From Syngnathus acus (taxonomy: Eukaryota > Chordata > Actinopteri > Syngnathiformes > Syngnathidae): 64,000 nt of DNA. Both the position numbers and the translations under genes were made by a program. A model generated the notes under the pieces. The model made no database searches. It was not told the origin of the DNA and saw only the letters and a program-made list of their open reading frames with translations. The stretch is from positions 4,752,476 through 4,816,475 of the forward strand of contig NC_051089.1 in the NCBI RefSeq assembly GCF_901709675.1. The letters run 5' to 3'. Below are positions 45,880-57,210 of the stretch, in pieces; within the stretch, counting starts at the first letter, position 1, and every line of letters starts with the position of its first letter.

Positions 45880-47859
45880 ACGTGTGCCTATTTTTTACGT
45901 CTTATAAACATAATGAGTTATGTTTTCATCCAACCCCTGTAATACTTTGCCTGGGGTGTTTGTCATGAACAGATGTACGAGTCTCATTAGTGTCGGAATA
46001 TGAAGATGGGGCGAATCAGAACTCCTTTGCACAGGCATGTTATCAAGCCGATCCCTTCGGCGGTGATTCACCTCGTCACCGTTTGATCTCGGGGGGTGAA
46101 GAAAGTGGCCACATTAGCACCGACTAATTCCTCAGGCTTTGGGGTTAGCAAACAGAATACATTTCTGAGCCGTTCTGTCACGATGGGATCGTTGATGTTA
46201 AGTCATCTCGTCTCATGTTTTTAATGACTTGGCAAACAATCATCAGTGAGTCGTTAGTCATTGTGCTGTCATGTTTGTATGAGGGAGTTCATGGGAAATA
46301 GTCAAGTAGGTTTGTCGAAGTGAACAACCCAACAACAACAAAGAACATGGCATCAAATACATTTTCATTAATTAGTTTCTCTCAAAATGTGTACAGTAAA
46401 TATCTGTCTGTCTTTCTATATCGATAACCTTAACTGAAAAAAGTAATATTTTAGAGAGGCAGGGATAAAATTTAGCAAGGTTACGTATATGGTGTGCACA
46501 CACTCTTAAAACTGTACACAGAGAATTAATGAGTCACATTTAATAAACTCATACAATGGGAGTCAGCACACACTTGGGAACATTTATTGTTCCTCTGATT
46601 AATCCCAAATAATGTTCAGATGCTCTGATAGGCTTTACCTGACATTTTTTTTATCATATCTTACGCTAGACACGATATGTCAGACAATCTTTTTAATCTG
46701 TATTTTGAATTCACTCCCATCAAATTTCAACATTCCAATTGGCTTTTCCTCGCTTGATGCGGGCACAGTTCTAACTTCCAAGAAACCTGAAACACGAACC
46801 ATTAAATGTGTCATATCACCACATAAACAATATAACAGTTGTAACTTGTAAAAGGGATTTGCATGAGTAAGATATGCGGGGAGTGGAGAAGCTGAATGCT
46901 TTTTTCCGGAATTTTATTTAGAGGTGGATCACAGGTCAGGTGTTCCGGTTCGTCAACAACACTACGTTTGATTCGGATTGAATCGAAACTATGTGCAGAA
47001 TTTGATGAAAGACAATACGCAGTAAGTGGCAGCGGTTCAGGCATGTGCCCAACGTCACTTGTGTGTTTTCATTAGTTTTGTCTCTGATCCTTGCATGATG
47101 TGAAGGTTTTTCTGTTAGTTTTCCTTTTCCCTAATGGACGATAATAAGTTAAATAAATTACAAGGCCTGAGCAGTTTGTACCACAATTTAGGTTCTGGTG
47201 TTGATGGAAGGTCTGGTACCCCTGAGGACCCGTGAGTGAAATGCTGGTTTTGAAAGTTTCAAGGTCCGTGGTCTTTGGTCTTGACACTGTTTTGTTGTGA
47301 AGAGAAATAAGCCTGAGGTACTTTCATCTGGGAATGAAGGTCACACAACGCCAAAGCTTTGATAGCGATCTACAAACAGTGTACTATTCAGACAGGTGAA
47401 GATATATATTTATTTATACATTGAAGAAAGTCTGAATTCAGATGAACGTTTCCTTGCCTTACTTTCAACATGTAGAAAATACACAGACTTCAAGGCCAGG
47501 CGATCTGTCATTACAACGATAGGGAATTGCAGAATAAGGCATTATACAATAATGTGTCATAACACTACATTTAATATATACAGTAGAGAAAAAAACTTCT
47601 ATGGATAATATGAATATTCAGATTAACTATTTCACATATTGACCTGGCTTGAATCAAAGCACTGTTAACAAAAACTAAAAGATACAACACAATGAAACAC
47701 GATATCAATTCAATATGAAGACGTTGACGTATAAAAAAAAGTCTGATTGCAACTTTTATAAAGTAATACGCGTAAAAGTCAAGACAACTGTGACCTCATT
47801 GATGGAGGTGAAATAATAGAAAAAGTATTTCCCTAATGTCTCCAAGAGGTGCTTTTCTT

Positions 47860-48210
47860 TCTAATCACGCTGAAGGATGATAGATTGGCGAATTAAGAGG
47901 CAGTCAGACCACTCGCCGTGTTCATTACCGCGCTCACTGATGTTTTGTCAATCGCACGACTCGCTTTTGTCTTGTATGCTTTGGGCGATGCGTTTAGTTA
48001 TACTGCTGGGAATTGTCCGTAACCCTGTTTTACATTGGAAAGAGCCAGCAGGGAAAGAAAGCAAGAGGAGGGACTGAGTAACCGCTGATTAATTATGCGC
48101 ATGCTTGATCGTGGCATGTTATCTGCTGCTATTAATGGCCAAGGATAATCACTCTGGATCGTAATTGCAGCCTCTTGACTTGGCGAGTTTAGTGTCCAAC
48201 ATCCATCTTA
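47860..48210. promoter_or_regulatory. Candidate enhancer-like element, intron 8
   Basis: Repeat-free block with gcgaattaagaggc, gctgattaattatgcgcatg (including palindromic ATGCGCAT at 48095-48102), ctgctattaatggcc and ggataatcactctgg. High density of homeodomain cores within GC-containing sequence. Confidence 0.4.
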
Positions 48211-48799
48211 GGACTCGCCGAGGTAGACTACTTCATTTACCATAGCGGTATTCACCAAGTCTTTCATGCGCTAATGTAGAATCTTTCAAATAGATTGTTT
48301 TATGATGCATTAGTTTGAATTTCATTTTTTAAATGAACTTTTGATATCGTTAAAAAGACAAAATTGTCTCTGGCGTTGTCATGGCGATGGATTCCGAAAG
48401 TCCATTTTAATTGGTGGAACAGCCAGGAGACCTATGTTAATGTTACTATGAACAACTTTATATTTGTAAAACAGTACACTAACAATTAATAATCTAAATT
48501 TAATATTATCTTAAGTGATTTTCCTGTTGTCAACTTTATTTCAGTATCAAAAGACGCAAGTTCCGCAAAAATTAAATCATCGACAAGCCAAGACACCTTG
48601 CCTGTTAGCATCTGTGCTAACATCACTATTAGCAGTGTACAGTTCAACTTTCCTTTTTTTTTTTCAATTATTGTTAGTTTTAAGCCTGGAGGGGGAGCCC
48701 TGGAGAAGCAACAGCTGTTCCTTACCTCTGCTTTAAGCGACGGTATGGGCGGAGAGATACTTTCAACCTGTCAGCCGTATGCAAGTTTGAACAGGAAGC

Positions 48800-49500
48800 G
48801 TCAATTACCGCTCACCGCTTGAGGTTATGAAAAATAATTAGAGATGTGTGTGAAAGAGAGGCTTTAGAAAGTTTTCCCAGCAAACTTTTAATTCAGCTCT
48901 TAAATGAATGTCATTATTCACACTCATATGTGGCGGAGGGAATTTATATACGCAAGCTGTGAGGGGAAGGGGGGGAAAAACACATTCAAATAGGAGTTAA
49001 TGAGAAAATTGCACTCAGCGACTCACTTTTAGGCATCGTTGCAACGAGTGACAAAGCCACCCGAACGCCGCCTTTGCTATGAAATGTGTTTGTGCAAATC
49101 GAAATGCCTGTTTTATGTCACTCCTTCCTATTAGAGGGGAAAATATAAGGAAGATAAATGTAGAGTTTATTTTTCATTTTTATCTCATTTTGGCACATTT
49201 CTTTCATTATAAACTCAAGACGCCTTGTTAGAAAGGGAGAATCAAATGAAATGGAGCCTGGCTTTTCTTCTTTCCTTTTTCACCCCCTCCTTCAGTTTGC
49301 CTAAAATGAAACATAATTAGAGGGAAGGGGAAACTGTTAAGGGGGAATACCGAGTAATCACAGCCTTAAACGCCACTTTTTTTTGTCTGCCTCATGCCCA
49401 GCCAGACGTTATTAGTCTTCTATACAATGTGCCGCTGTTTCATTTATTATGAGGCCCCGGGCACCACACATTGCAAAGACCCTTGTAATTGTTGTGTTGT
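48800..49500. promoter_or_regulatory. Candidate regulatory block, intron 8
   Basis: Repeat-poor stretch with aaaaataattagagatg, aggagttaatgagaaaattg, cataattagagggaagg and tttcatttattatgagg. G-runs at 48966-48974 are the only simple sequence. Confidence 0.3.
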
Positions 49501-50019
49501 GTGAAATTTAGAGAAATGACACCAAGACTCCACACTAGTAGTTTCACAGATTAACATCAAATTGGATGGTCAGAGGTTTGTATCATAACAAACTACAAGG
49601 AAGTGTTTAAAGAACTGTTCCTGAATTCAATGAGAGGTTGAATTCCAGTGCCAGTGCGTTGACAAACTCCATCTTGTATCTTTGTGTTCTGCTGGCTAAT
49701 CGGTGATTTGACCTAATGAGCCCCAATCAGATGTAGCTAGGTGATAAATTGTCTAGTTTTTTTATTTTTTATTCCAATGCTATCTAATGTGTTCAAAACA
49801 TGACGTCAAAGCTTCATTTAGAAGGTCTGCCTTCCATGCCTCCTTTGCATTAACGTTCCCAACAGAAACCAAATCTTTACTGTATATAGGCTTTTCTCCG
49901 GGACGTGAGTGGAAATAAAATGAGGACCATCTCAGGTGGGTGACAAAAGGGAGTGAAATCTCAAAGAGAAGGCATGGGGGGGAGAAAAGTCACAGGCTTG
50001 GGGAGAGGCAAATTTACTG

Positions 50020-50740
50020 TAACTGCCCTTGATCCGGCTGTTTAGAGAGCACTGATGGCACGGCTAATAAAAATTTCATTTAGTTTGAATGACACCGGCG
50101 CCTTCGTTGCCGCCTTCCAAAAAGTGCCCCTTGCATTTGGGTCATTTATGGCTCTTCCTCAAGCCGACTCCCAGTGGACTGCGGATCCTTGTCTTGCGAG
50201 AGTACTTCGGGCGACCCTCGAGAAACAATAATAGGGAAAAATAAATAAGTGATGCCTTTGTTTGACCCTTCCAAAGAGCCCCTGTGAGCTTATTAGGCCT
50301 GATTGGAGCAGCAACAGGAAAAGCGAATATGAAATTTTCACCGTTTAGTCGAAAGTTCTGCCTTCTCTCGTATACCTTTTTCCCCACTGCTGCCTCTGTG
50401 TTCCTCGTATACAGTAATTGTAAACACAGCAATTATGGATCGTGCGAGACTTAATTATAGCGTGTGTCGAACCCTGGGGGTTTGACGAGGGGGGGGAGTG
50501 GCGCGCTGGCGGAATGCAGAGGCTGATAAAAAACGCCAGCTCATCAGCGCGCCGCCGTCAATGACGCCGGCGAGCCCAAGTGAGCGCGGACCGCAGGGAG
50601 CCCTTCCCGAGCGCATCCACCCTTCACCCCCACCCCCTCCCTCCCGGGGCCGCCTCACAGCTAAAGAACCAATTAGTATTAGGCGGGAATTAATCCGAAT
50701 GGGACACAGCCACTCAAACAAGTTATCCCAAGGTGAGGGG
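50020..50740. promoter_or_regulatory. Candidate CpG-rich enhancer-like block, intron 8
   Basis: The first part has cggctaataaaaatttc and gagcttattaggcctg. The second part (50500-50650) is strongly CpG-rich (gcgcgccgccgtc, gacgccggcgagcc) and is followed by aaccaattagtattaggc and gggaattaatccg. The overlapping frames (plus 50498-50860, minus 50455-50721) lack recognisable domains. A small CpG island with an unannotated promoter is an alternative reading. Confidence 0.35.
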
Positions 50741-51179
50741 GAATTAAAGCGGATGGCTTATTGGTTCTGCTGTTGTCGTTTAGGTCGTTTGCCTCCTTGG
50801 CTTGGATTGGCCCGAACTGACACTTGTTTTATAGCACACTGGATGTGGGCAAAATATTAACTATAAATTCACATTTTAGTTAAAGATCATGATGAGGAGT
50901 TGGGTAAATCACTCAAAAATTCCCCGTAAAAAGAACCGTATCGCAAATGTGAAGTATCCTAAATACAAAAAAACATTCACAATATAAACAATTCCATGAT
51001 GGAAACCTTATTATAACTCTAACACCAAGCACACCACATCACGAAAAATAGCAGTTAATGAATCTTCAGAATTTTCCATCCATCCCATTCCAAAGTCATT
51101 TGGAGATGTTTTACACTTTCAAGGCTCCAGCCCTGATGTCAAATCCAATCAGGAGAAGGAGTCCCATTGTGATCCATGG

Positions 51180-51680
51180 CCAGTTTGAGTATTGATTTTC
51201 AGGGACTATGGCTCCATTAAGGTCCTGCCCGGGGCTGTGCATGGGTCAGCGGGGGAAGTTGCGGGCAGTCGCGACCCCAGCTGCAGTTTACAATCGATTC
51301 CCCCAGACTGGGAAAGCCGAAAGTCCGCGGAAAGCGAGCGCGGGGGGTACACCCCTTATCCCACCCGCACGCGATTAGGCTACATTAGCCCTCTGGTCAG
51401 AGCTGTTCCAGAGGTTGCAGTAAGTTAATTAGCACTTTCTTATGATATCAGCGATGACAGCCAGCATTGATTTACCGTTACTCTATTTCAGCCTCAGAGA
51501 CCCGAGCACTGCGGCAGCGGATACTCGCAACCTGCCTCCCACTAATCGAGCGCTAACCCGATCTGACTGCTAATATGCTAACTCGCCATCAAAGCGCGGT
51601 GCAAGTTGCTATTTGAAATCAATGCGCATTATGCAAAGCGCGCAGCAGTGCAGGATCTTTATTTAGTAGTTACACCCCCC
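51180..51680. promoter_or_regulatory. Candidate enhancer-like element with octamer-like site, intron 8
   Basis: Repeat-free, CpG-retaining block with gttaattagcacttt, actaatcgagcgctaac, and an octamer-like ATGCAAAG next to a CATT at 51627-51638 (cattatgcaaag). It ends at the C/T run at 51676. Confidence 0.38.
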
Positions 51681-52616
51681 TTTTTTTTCCTCACTTTCAG
51701 CACACTTTGTTTTTATAGATTGTGACAGTTGCTGTGGTTTGACAAGGGTAGGTCGTCCTCTTACAATACCCATCCATAGGTTCTACATATACAAATTGTC
51801 TCTTTGCATACACCTCGCGAGGATCCGGATAGAAGCTTCCACTTTGACATCCAGATGCATCCTCTTGGATGTGCTGTTTTTTTTTTTCTGTCCTGCTTTT
51901 CGTTGTCTCCTTAAGAGAGAACACAAAGAGCCCAGCGGTAATTTCTTATTTTGGCAATTAACATGTGAAGGTGTCAAAAGCGGGATTGTCTTTGTCTCCG
52001 CTGCTTGCTGCACGGGCGACGTCTCCGCCGCATCTTTCTCTCTTCCGTAATCCCTTTGTTGTTTGCCTGCCATTTTCTTTTATGCCTCCCACTCTGTTCT
52101 TGTCATCCTTCTCTTGCGGCCTCCACTGTCCTCCCTTTGTTCCAGTGGATCACTCGCACTCTTTGTTTCTCTCTCTCCCTGTCTAACTAATGTTTGTTTT
52201 ACCCAGCAGTTAAACAGCATTACATTTACTTTTTGCCCCCCCCGTGCCTTGCATCGCTCCATCTTGTCGTCTTGTGCGCTCGGGGGCCTTTTCAGGCAAA
52301 GAGACCGGTGACGGATGAAGCACCTTGTCTGTCAGTGACTTTGGCGGGAATTAATCACCATTCAGTAAAGCGCTCTGATGAGGATTCAGGAGATGCTTGT
52401 TAGAGATAGTGCCATCTGCGTGTCTGATCCATCAGTGTGCTGACAGGAGCCTCGGGCGGGGCACCAGGTATTTAGGCCTGCTCTGGGCCCCTGGTCCAGC
52501 CCCCCCCCCTGCCCCCCAGGTGCTAGTGGTCACTGGGAGTTTAATTTAATAGGCAAAAATCCTCTGACTGCATCTTAGAATGGATCACAGTATGTTGTAT
52601 AAAATTCATAGCGTTT

Positions 52617-52660
52617 GGCTGGCAACCTGTCCAGGTTGTACCCACAACTCAATGTGGACT
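52617..52660 (+). repeat. Decayed SINE fragment
   Basis: ggctggcaacctgtccagg and gttgtaccc match the mid-body of the SINE (ggctggcaaccggtttaggg on the minus strand of 16813-17150). Confidence 0.4.
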
Positions 52661-53199
52661 CGCTCAACCAAAAATTAATGCAAAGATAAGAAAAAGGCTT
52701 TTATCATGATGAAGACAGTTTGACTCGAGAGCAAATTAAGTCCCTGCCCATTCTTTCCGTCAGACTACGGTTGCCTTTGTTTTGTATGTTGTTGAACAAA
52801 TCCTAAAGTATGCAACAGGGTGTCACTGCCTGAAACCAAAACCGTAGTAATGCCACTTGTGGTTTATATCAAAACGTGTCCCGTAATCCTTTACAAATGA
52901 TGTCTTCAGTCATGTTAGCATGTTAGCGTTTAAAAAAACAACAACATACAACTGGCAACCTCCACATGCGTCTTTACATGCTGAGGAAGTACGGGAACGC
53001 CTTTCGTAAATCCAAAGTGTATGTTATGGCTTTGTGACAAATCCCTGACATGACACGCTAATCAGATAAGCGTTTCAAGCCCCGAGGCTAGCGAGGCTAG
53101 CAATCGGACAAAAAGCAGACTCTGGCAGGGGAAAAGAAACATAATAAATATGTGTAAAATGTTACAAATTATAAGTGCTCTGCCATCGAGACAGTTTAC

Positions 53200-53560
53200 G
53201 TGACGTGCTCTTTGTTTCTGAAGCCGGTCGCACATTCCTCGGGGTAATTTCCGACGCGGCGCTGAGCGGCTTGTTTAATTTAGCTTCTTTTTTTTTTGTG
53301 GCGTATCCGCATATTTTTCTTGTTGAGCAATGTTTAAGGTAGGGATAGACACGACGGTAATTGCAGGTTTTGACTGTGAGTCGGTCTCGAGTTAGCAGAC
53401 GTCAGCGCTCCCCATTTTAGCCCGGGGAAAGTGCAAATTAAAAAGGATAATATCACAGATAAAGCAACGAGCAAAAGGTGTGTTGCTTCGCCGCCAACGA
53501 AGCAGTCACGTGGAGAGACAAAAAAAAGTTTAATTTAAGCGGGCAAAAAAGTACAACAGG
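53200..53560. promoter_or_regulatory. Candidate regulatory block, intron 8
   Basis: Mixed, CpG-containing sequence (ccgacgcggcgctgagcgg, cacgacggtaattgcagg, cgtcagcgctcccc) between AT-rich flanks. Compositional evidence only. Confidence 0.25.
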
Positions 53561-54237
53561 AAAACTGAATATAAACAAGAACGTAACTGGGACAGATTTT
53601 TTTTTTCGAATGAGGACACATCAGCCTGTAATTGCAGCAGCATAACAAACACAAGCCAAAATTAGTCTCTCACAATAAACTGACAGGGGTATAAAAACAA
53701 GGTTGCGTACATGATGTGAGATTATAATGAGGCATTGATTGTTCGTTCTCCATTTCCATTTCGGCTCCCTCTCAAATTGAAGGCAGCCACTTGTAAACAA
53801 TCCTACCTACTGTATGTCTTTGCGCTTCTCATTAGCTTGTTCTTTTTATTCCCTACCACCACCCCCTCCTCACATGTTATATCAGAATTAGATTTTTCAC
53901 TTCCTGCCCGTGGGAGCGCTTCCTGTTTTTCCTGACCATATTCTGGTCCTCGCTACCCAACCGATATTCTGGAGGCGCACGTCCTCCTCTGGGGATGTTT
54001 GTTTGCACACTGCACCTTTTAAAGTAGTGCCTTTTTGTGGCAAGACAAGAATGTTCCCTTGCTTGTTGTTTGGCTCCCTAAGTGAGAAAGCCCAATTACC
54101 ACCCGGGTTGCTTTTGCAGGCCGAGAGGGTTCTGCAGAGCAGCTGGTAGAGAAAATGGTGAGGTGGTGGTCTTCCATTGGAGGTGTTTAATTGTTTTGAC
54201 TGCAAAGTTAGTATTTTCAATAGCATTTGTCCTCAGT

Positions 54238-54298
54238 CAGGTCGTGGGTGAGCTGGAGTCTATCCCAGCTGGTTTTGGATGAGAGGCGGGACATTAAG
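54238..54298 (-). repeat. SINE-tail fragment
   Basis: ggtcgtgggtgagctggagt followed by ctatcccagctgg and gagaggcgggaca matches 16866-16920 (ggtcgcgggtgtgctggag, ctatctcagccg, agtaggcggggga) in the same orientation. Confidence 0.6.
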
Positions 54299-54417
54299 TG
54301 ACTTTCTGTACTTAAACCTAAATGAGCTGACTTTTCAAAAAAACAATTGTGGGTTTACTCATTATAGATATGACCACCAAATGTCATATCGCTTAGAAAT
54401 TTTGGTGGCTGAATTAT

Positions 54418-54436
54418 AAAAAAAAAAAAAAAAAAA
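54418..54436. repeat. Poly-A tract
   Basis: A run of 19 A, followed about 35 bases later by acaggataagcagtatag, a piece typical of the same SINE tail. It may mark an old insertion. Confidence 0.6.
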
Positions 54437-55359
54437 TTCTGAGGTGTCCCACAAAGCCCTCAACCCAGCCCCAAACAGGATAAGCAGTATAGGGGGGGAA
54501 ATTAATTGTTTACATAGAGGACACGATGGTGTGTGCTAAAATCACAAATTTGTCACACTGTGCATATTCTTTGTCCATTCACATTCACCCACTTAATTGT
54601 TATCAATCTGTGGATGTTGGCAACGACTTCTAAATTAAGCACTGTTGCTGAAAAGTCCTTATTCATGTATTCCATCCCACAGTATGTGTGGCCAATTAGA
54701 GTTTGTGCTTATGAGGTAGCAATGTGGATTACAGTCAATTACACTCCCTTCTCTCATGTTGACCATTAAACTGATGTGACATTAGTCAGCGATGGCGGCG
54801 GTGGCACAGGAAGTCTGTCGTGCACGTGTGTCTCTGTGGGCGCCTGCAAATGCTGGCTGGCTTTTTAGGAGGGCAAAACCACATTTTCTTGCTGCCATCC
54901 AATTAAATGAGAAGTAACGGCTTGTATTAAAACATTCTTTTTCACCAGCTTACATTTTAGACAAGAGTGCAGGCCTACGCCAAGGCTTAAAACATGTCAC
55001 TTGTGAAAGAAATGAGGGAATGGTTACGGTTTGGCAATCTTGAGATGCAGTTTGTGATTCTAATGGAACAAAGTGTAGTGGTATTCAGTACAAGTACATG
55101 TTATAAGATATGAATGGAATACAATTAACTTCCAAAGTTTTTTTTCTATTTTCTCTTAAAAGTGAACTGTAATTCTTAATCCATCATGTATTTTGATGTA
55201 AAAATGTCAGAAATTGTTCTGTCCAATCTGACAGCTGCTTTAAATTGAGAAAGAATGATCTTAAAAATGACAGTTAATTTCTTTGTTAGTCAGCAAAGGA
55301 GACCAAATAATCATTTCCTCCAGTGTGTCGGTGCGTGTGTGGTTTTCCACTGTTGAGTC

Positions 55360-56200
55360 AGCAAACCTTTTATTTTACAATGTACAGAGATTGCAAGAAA
55401 CTCCGTGTTCTTCTTTCCACATTGATTTGCGCGTCGCCCCGGCCTCCTGTGCGTCTAACGGAGCCTCTGATGAATAATGAGTCCATACACCGGTAATGTT
55501 CTGTGCTGAGGAACGGCTGCGTCGCTTTCTGTCCTGTTTAACTCAGCTGGCGTAAGATTGATGGAGGCGGCGCACACAGACACTTCATTGCTCGGCAATG
55601 AAAATAAAGCCGCCCAGGGGCTGAAATGAAGAGCAATGGCGTCACGGGCTTGAGCGAGTGAATGAGTGACGCGCCATGAAATAAGCAAAACTTAGCTGTT
55701 TACCCTCCGCCCGGCTCTAATTGATGTGTGGTGGAGTTTGTTATTTTCGAAGCTGCGATTAGGCCTCTCGCTGTACTCTGAGATCCTCCGCCAAGACTCT
55801 CCTTCAAATTACACTTGACACTGTGGAGAAACATCTAATAGAAGTGTGTAATGGGCTCTGATGACAAACTACACGCTTGGAAGACCATGTAATCTCCCCC
55901 GCAATTAATTAAAAGCGTGATGTGTGAGTGTATGTGTGTGCGCTTCCCCTCCCCGCTCCCCCTTAGCTCTCACAAACAACCAAAGCAGATGCCACCAAAT
56001 GACGGAAATAACACCGCCTGTCAGCTGTAAAAAATGAAGGCCAAACAAAGCATGGTACTTAGAGTTGACAGGGGGAAGGCAGATGTGGGGTCACGCGTGC
56101 GTCACCGCGTCTCCGTGTCCCGCAACGGGTCTTCGCGAGCGCAACATCTGTAGCGCCGCCCCGCCTAATTAGCCACACGCACCCAAACACTTATGAACTG
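55360..56200. promoter_or_regulatory. Candidate regulatory block, intron 8
   Basis: Repeat-poor and CpG-retaining, with tctgatgaataatgagtcc, gctctaattgatgtg, gctgcgattaggcc, cgcaattaattaaaagcg and ccgcctaattagcc. Several TAAT cores over 840 bases; no coding signal. Confidence 0.35.
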
Positions 56201-56879
56201 TCTCAAAAGTCCAAGGAGAAAGTGAGTTCACCCAATATTGAAGGGTGTGGACACTAGTAGCTCAAAGCAAACTATTGTAACAAGGATTTAGCTAACGTTA
56301 GCATCAAGAGTCTTAATATGAGCTAGACAGTTTGTTTAATAGTCAACAACAGTTTTAACGCAGTACCAACAACCATTCAAAGGTGAAGTCAAGTCAAAAA
56401 TGTGCTTTACAAACTTAGCCCAACTCGTCAAAACACTATTTTGAGGAATATTGTCTTTTCTGGGATAAAAATTTGCAAAATCTCCCTGATTTTCAGCCAT
56501 CTCAGGGAGATGGCCATTTTGCCACTTGCTGTCGACTGGAAATGACATCACAGTGCTCAACTTGCGAACGTCACATAATAAACCCAGAAAACTATTTAAC
56601 GGAGTTGATTGTTTCCATTATTTCCAATAAGGATGATTTAAGATTGATTGTTTTCATTATGGTTAAGTTTGTTACTGTACTTTGTTATAGATAACTCTTT
56701 ACTTTTGCCATTAAAGCTGCTTACGTTCCGCCGCAGTATCGATCTGAACACAGCGAGACAATTAAGTCCACGATGGACTTTGATAATTACTTTTCAGCAC
56801 TTACACTGCGCGCAGATGAAAAATTTGCCACGCTTTTTTGGGGCCGGCTGTCCGCCATTGATTTGAATAAAGGCATTTA

Positions 56880-57210
56880 TACATTGTCTAATGAGTTTTA
56901 CACTTGGCTGAGTGGCAAATAATCACTCGCTGCTTTCTGACCCAGAACTTCTTCACACCTTCTTTTCCTTCCTGCGTTTTTATTTCCCACCTTCTCTCGG
57001 CGCACACACGAGAGCTAACGGAAATCAATTGCGCTGTGATTTGAAGACGCTTCTCGCCAGTCCAATTGATTCCTTTGCCTGTTTGGCTTTAATATTTATT
57101 TTCGCTAAGCGTCCGCTAAGTGTGCAGAATGAATATAGAGGGAAAAGCACAAGTGTTATCCTACTCAAAATTGCCAATTAAGGCCCTAATGCGGACCATG
57201 AGCAGTGTCT
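56880..57210. promoter_or_regulatory. Candidate enhancer-like element, intron 8
   Basis: Repeat-free block with atcaattgcgctgtg, gtccaattgattcc, ggctttaatatttatttt and gccaattaaggcc. Alternating AT cores and CpG words. Confidence 0.33.

Noticed and set aside
50498-50860. Plus-strand frame of 120 codons over the CpG-rich patch
   Set aside because: Proline- and arginine-rich low-complexity translation with an opposite open frame; explained by GC content.
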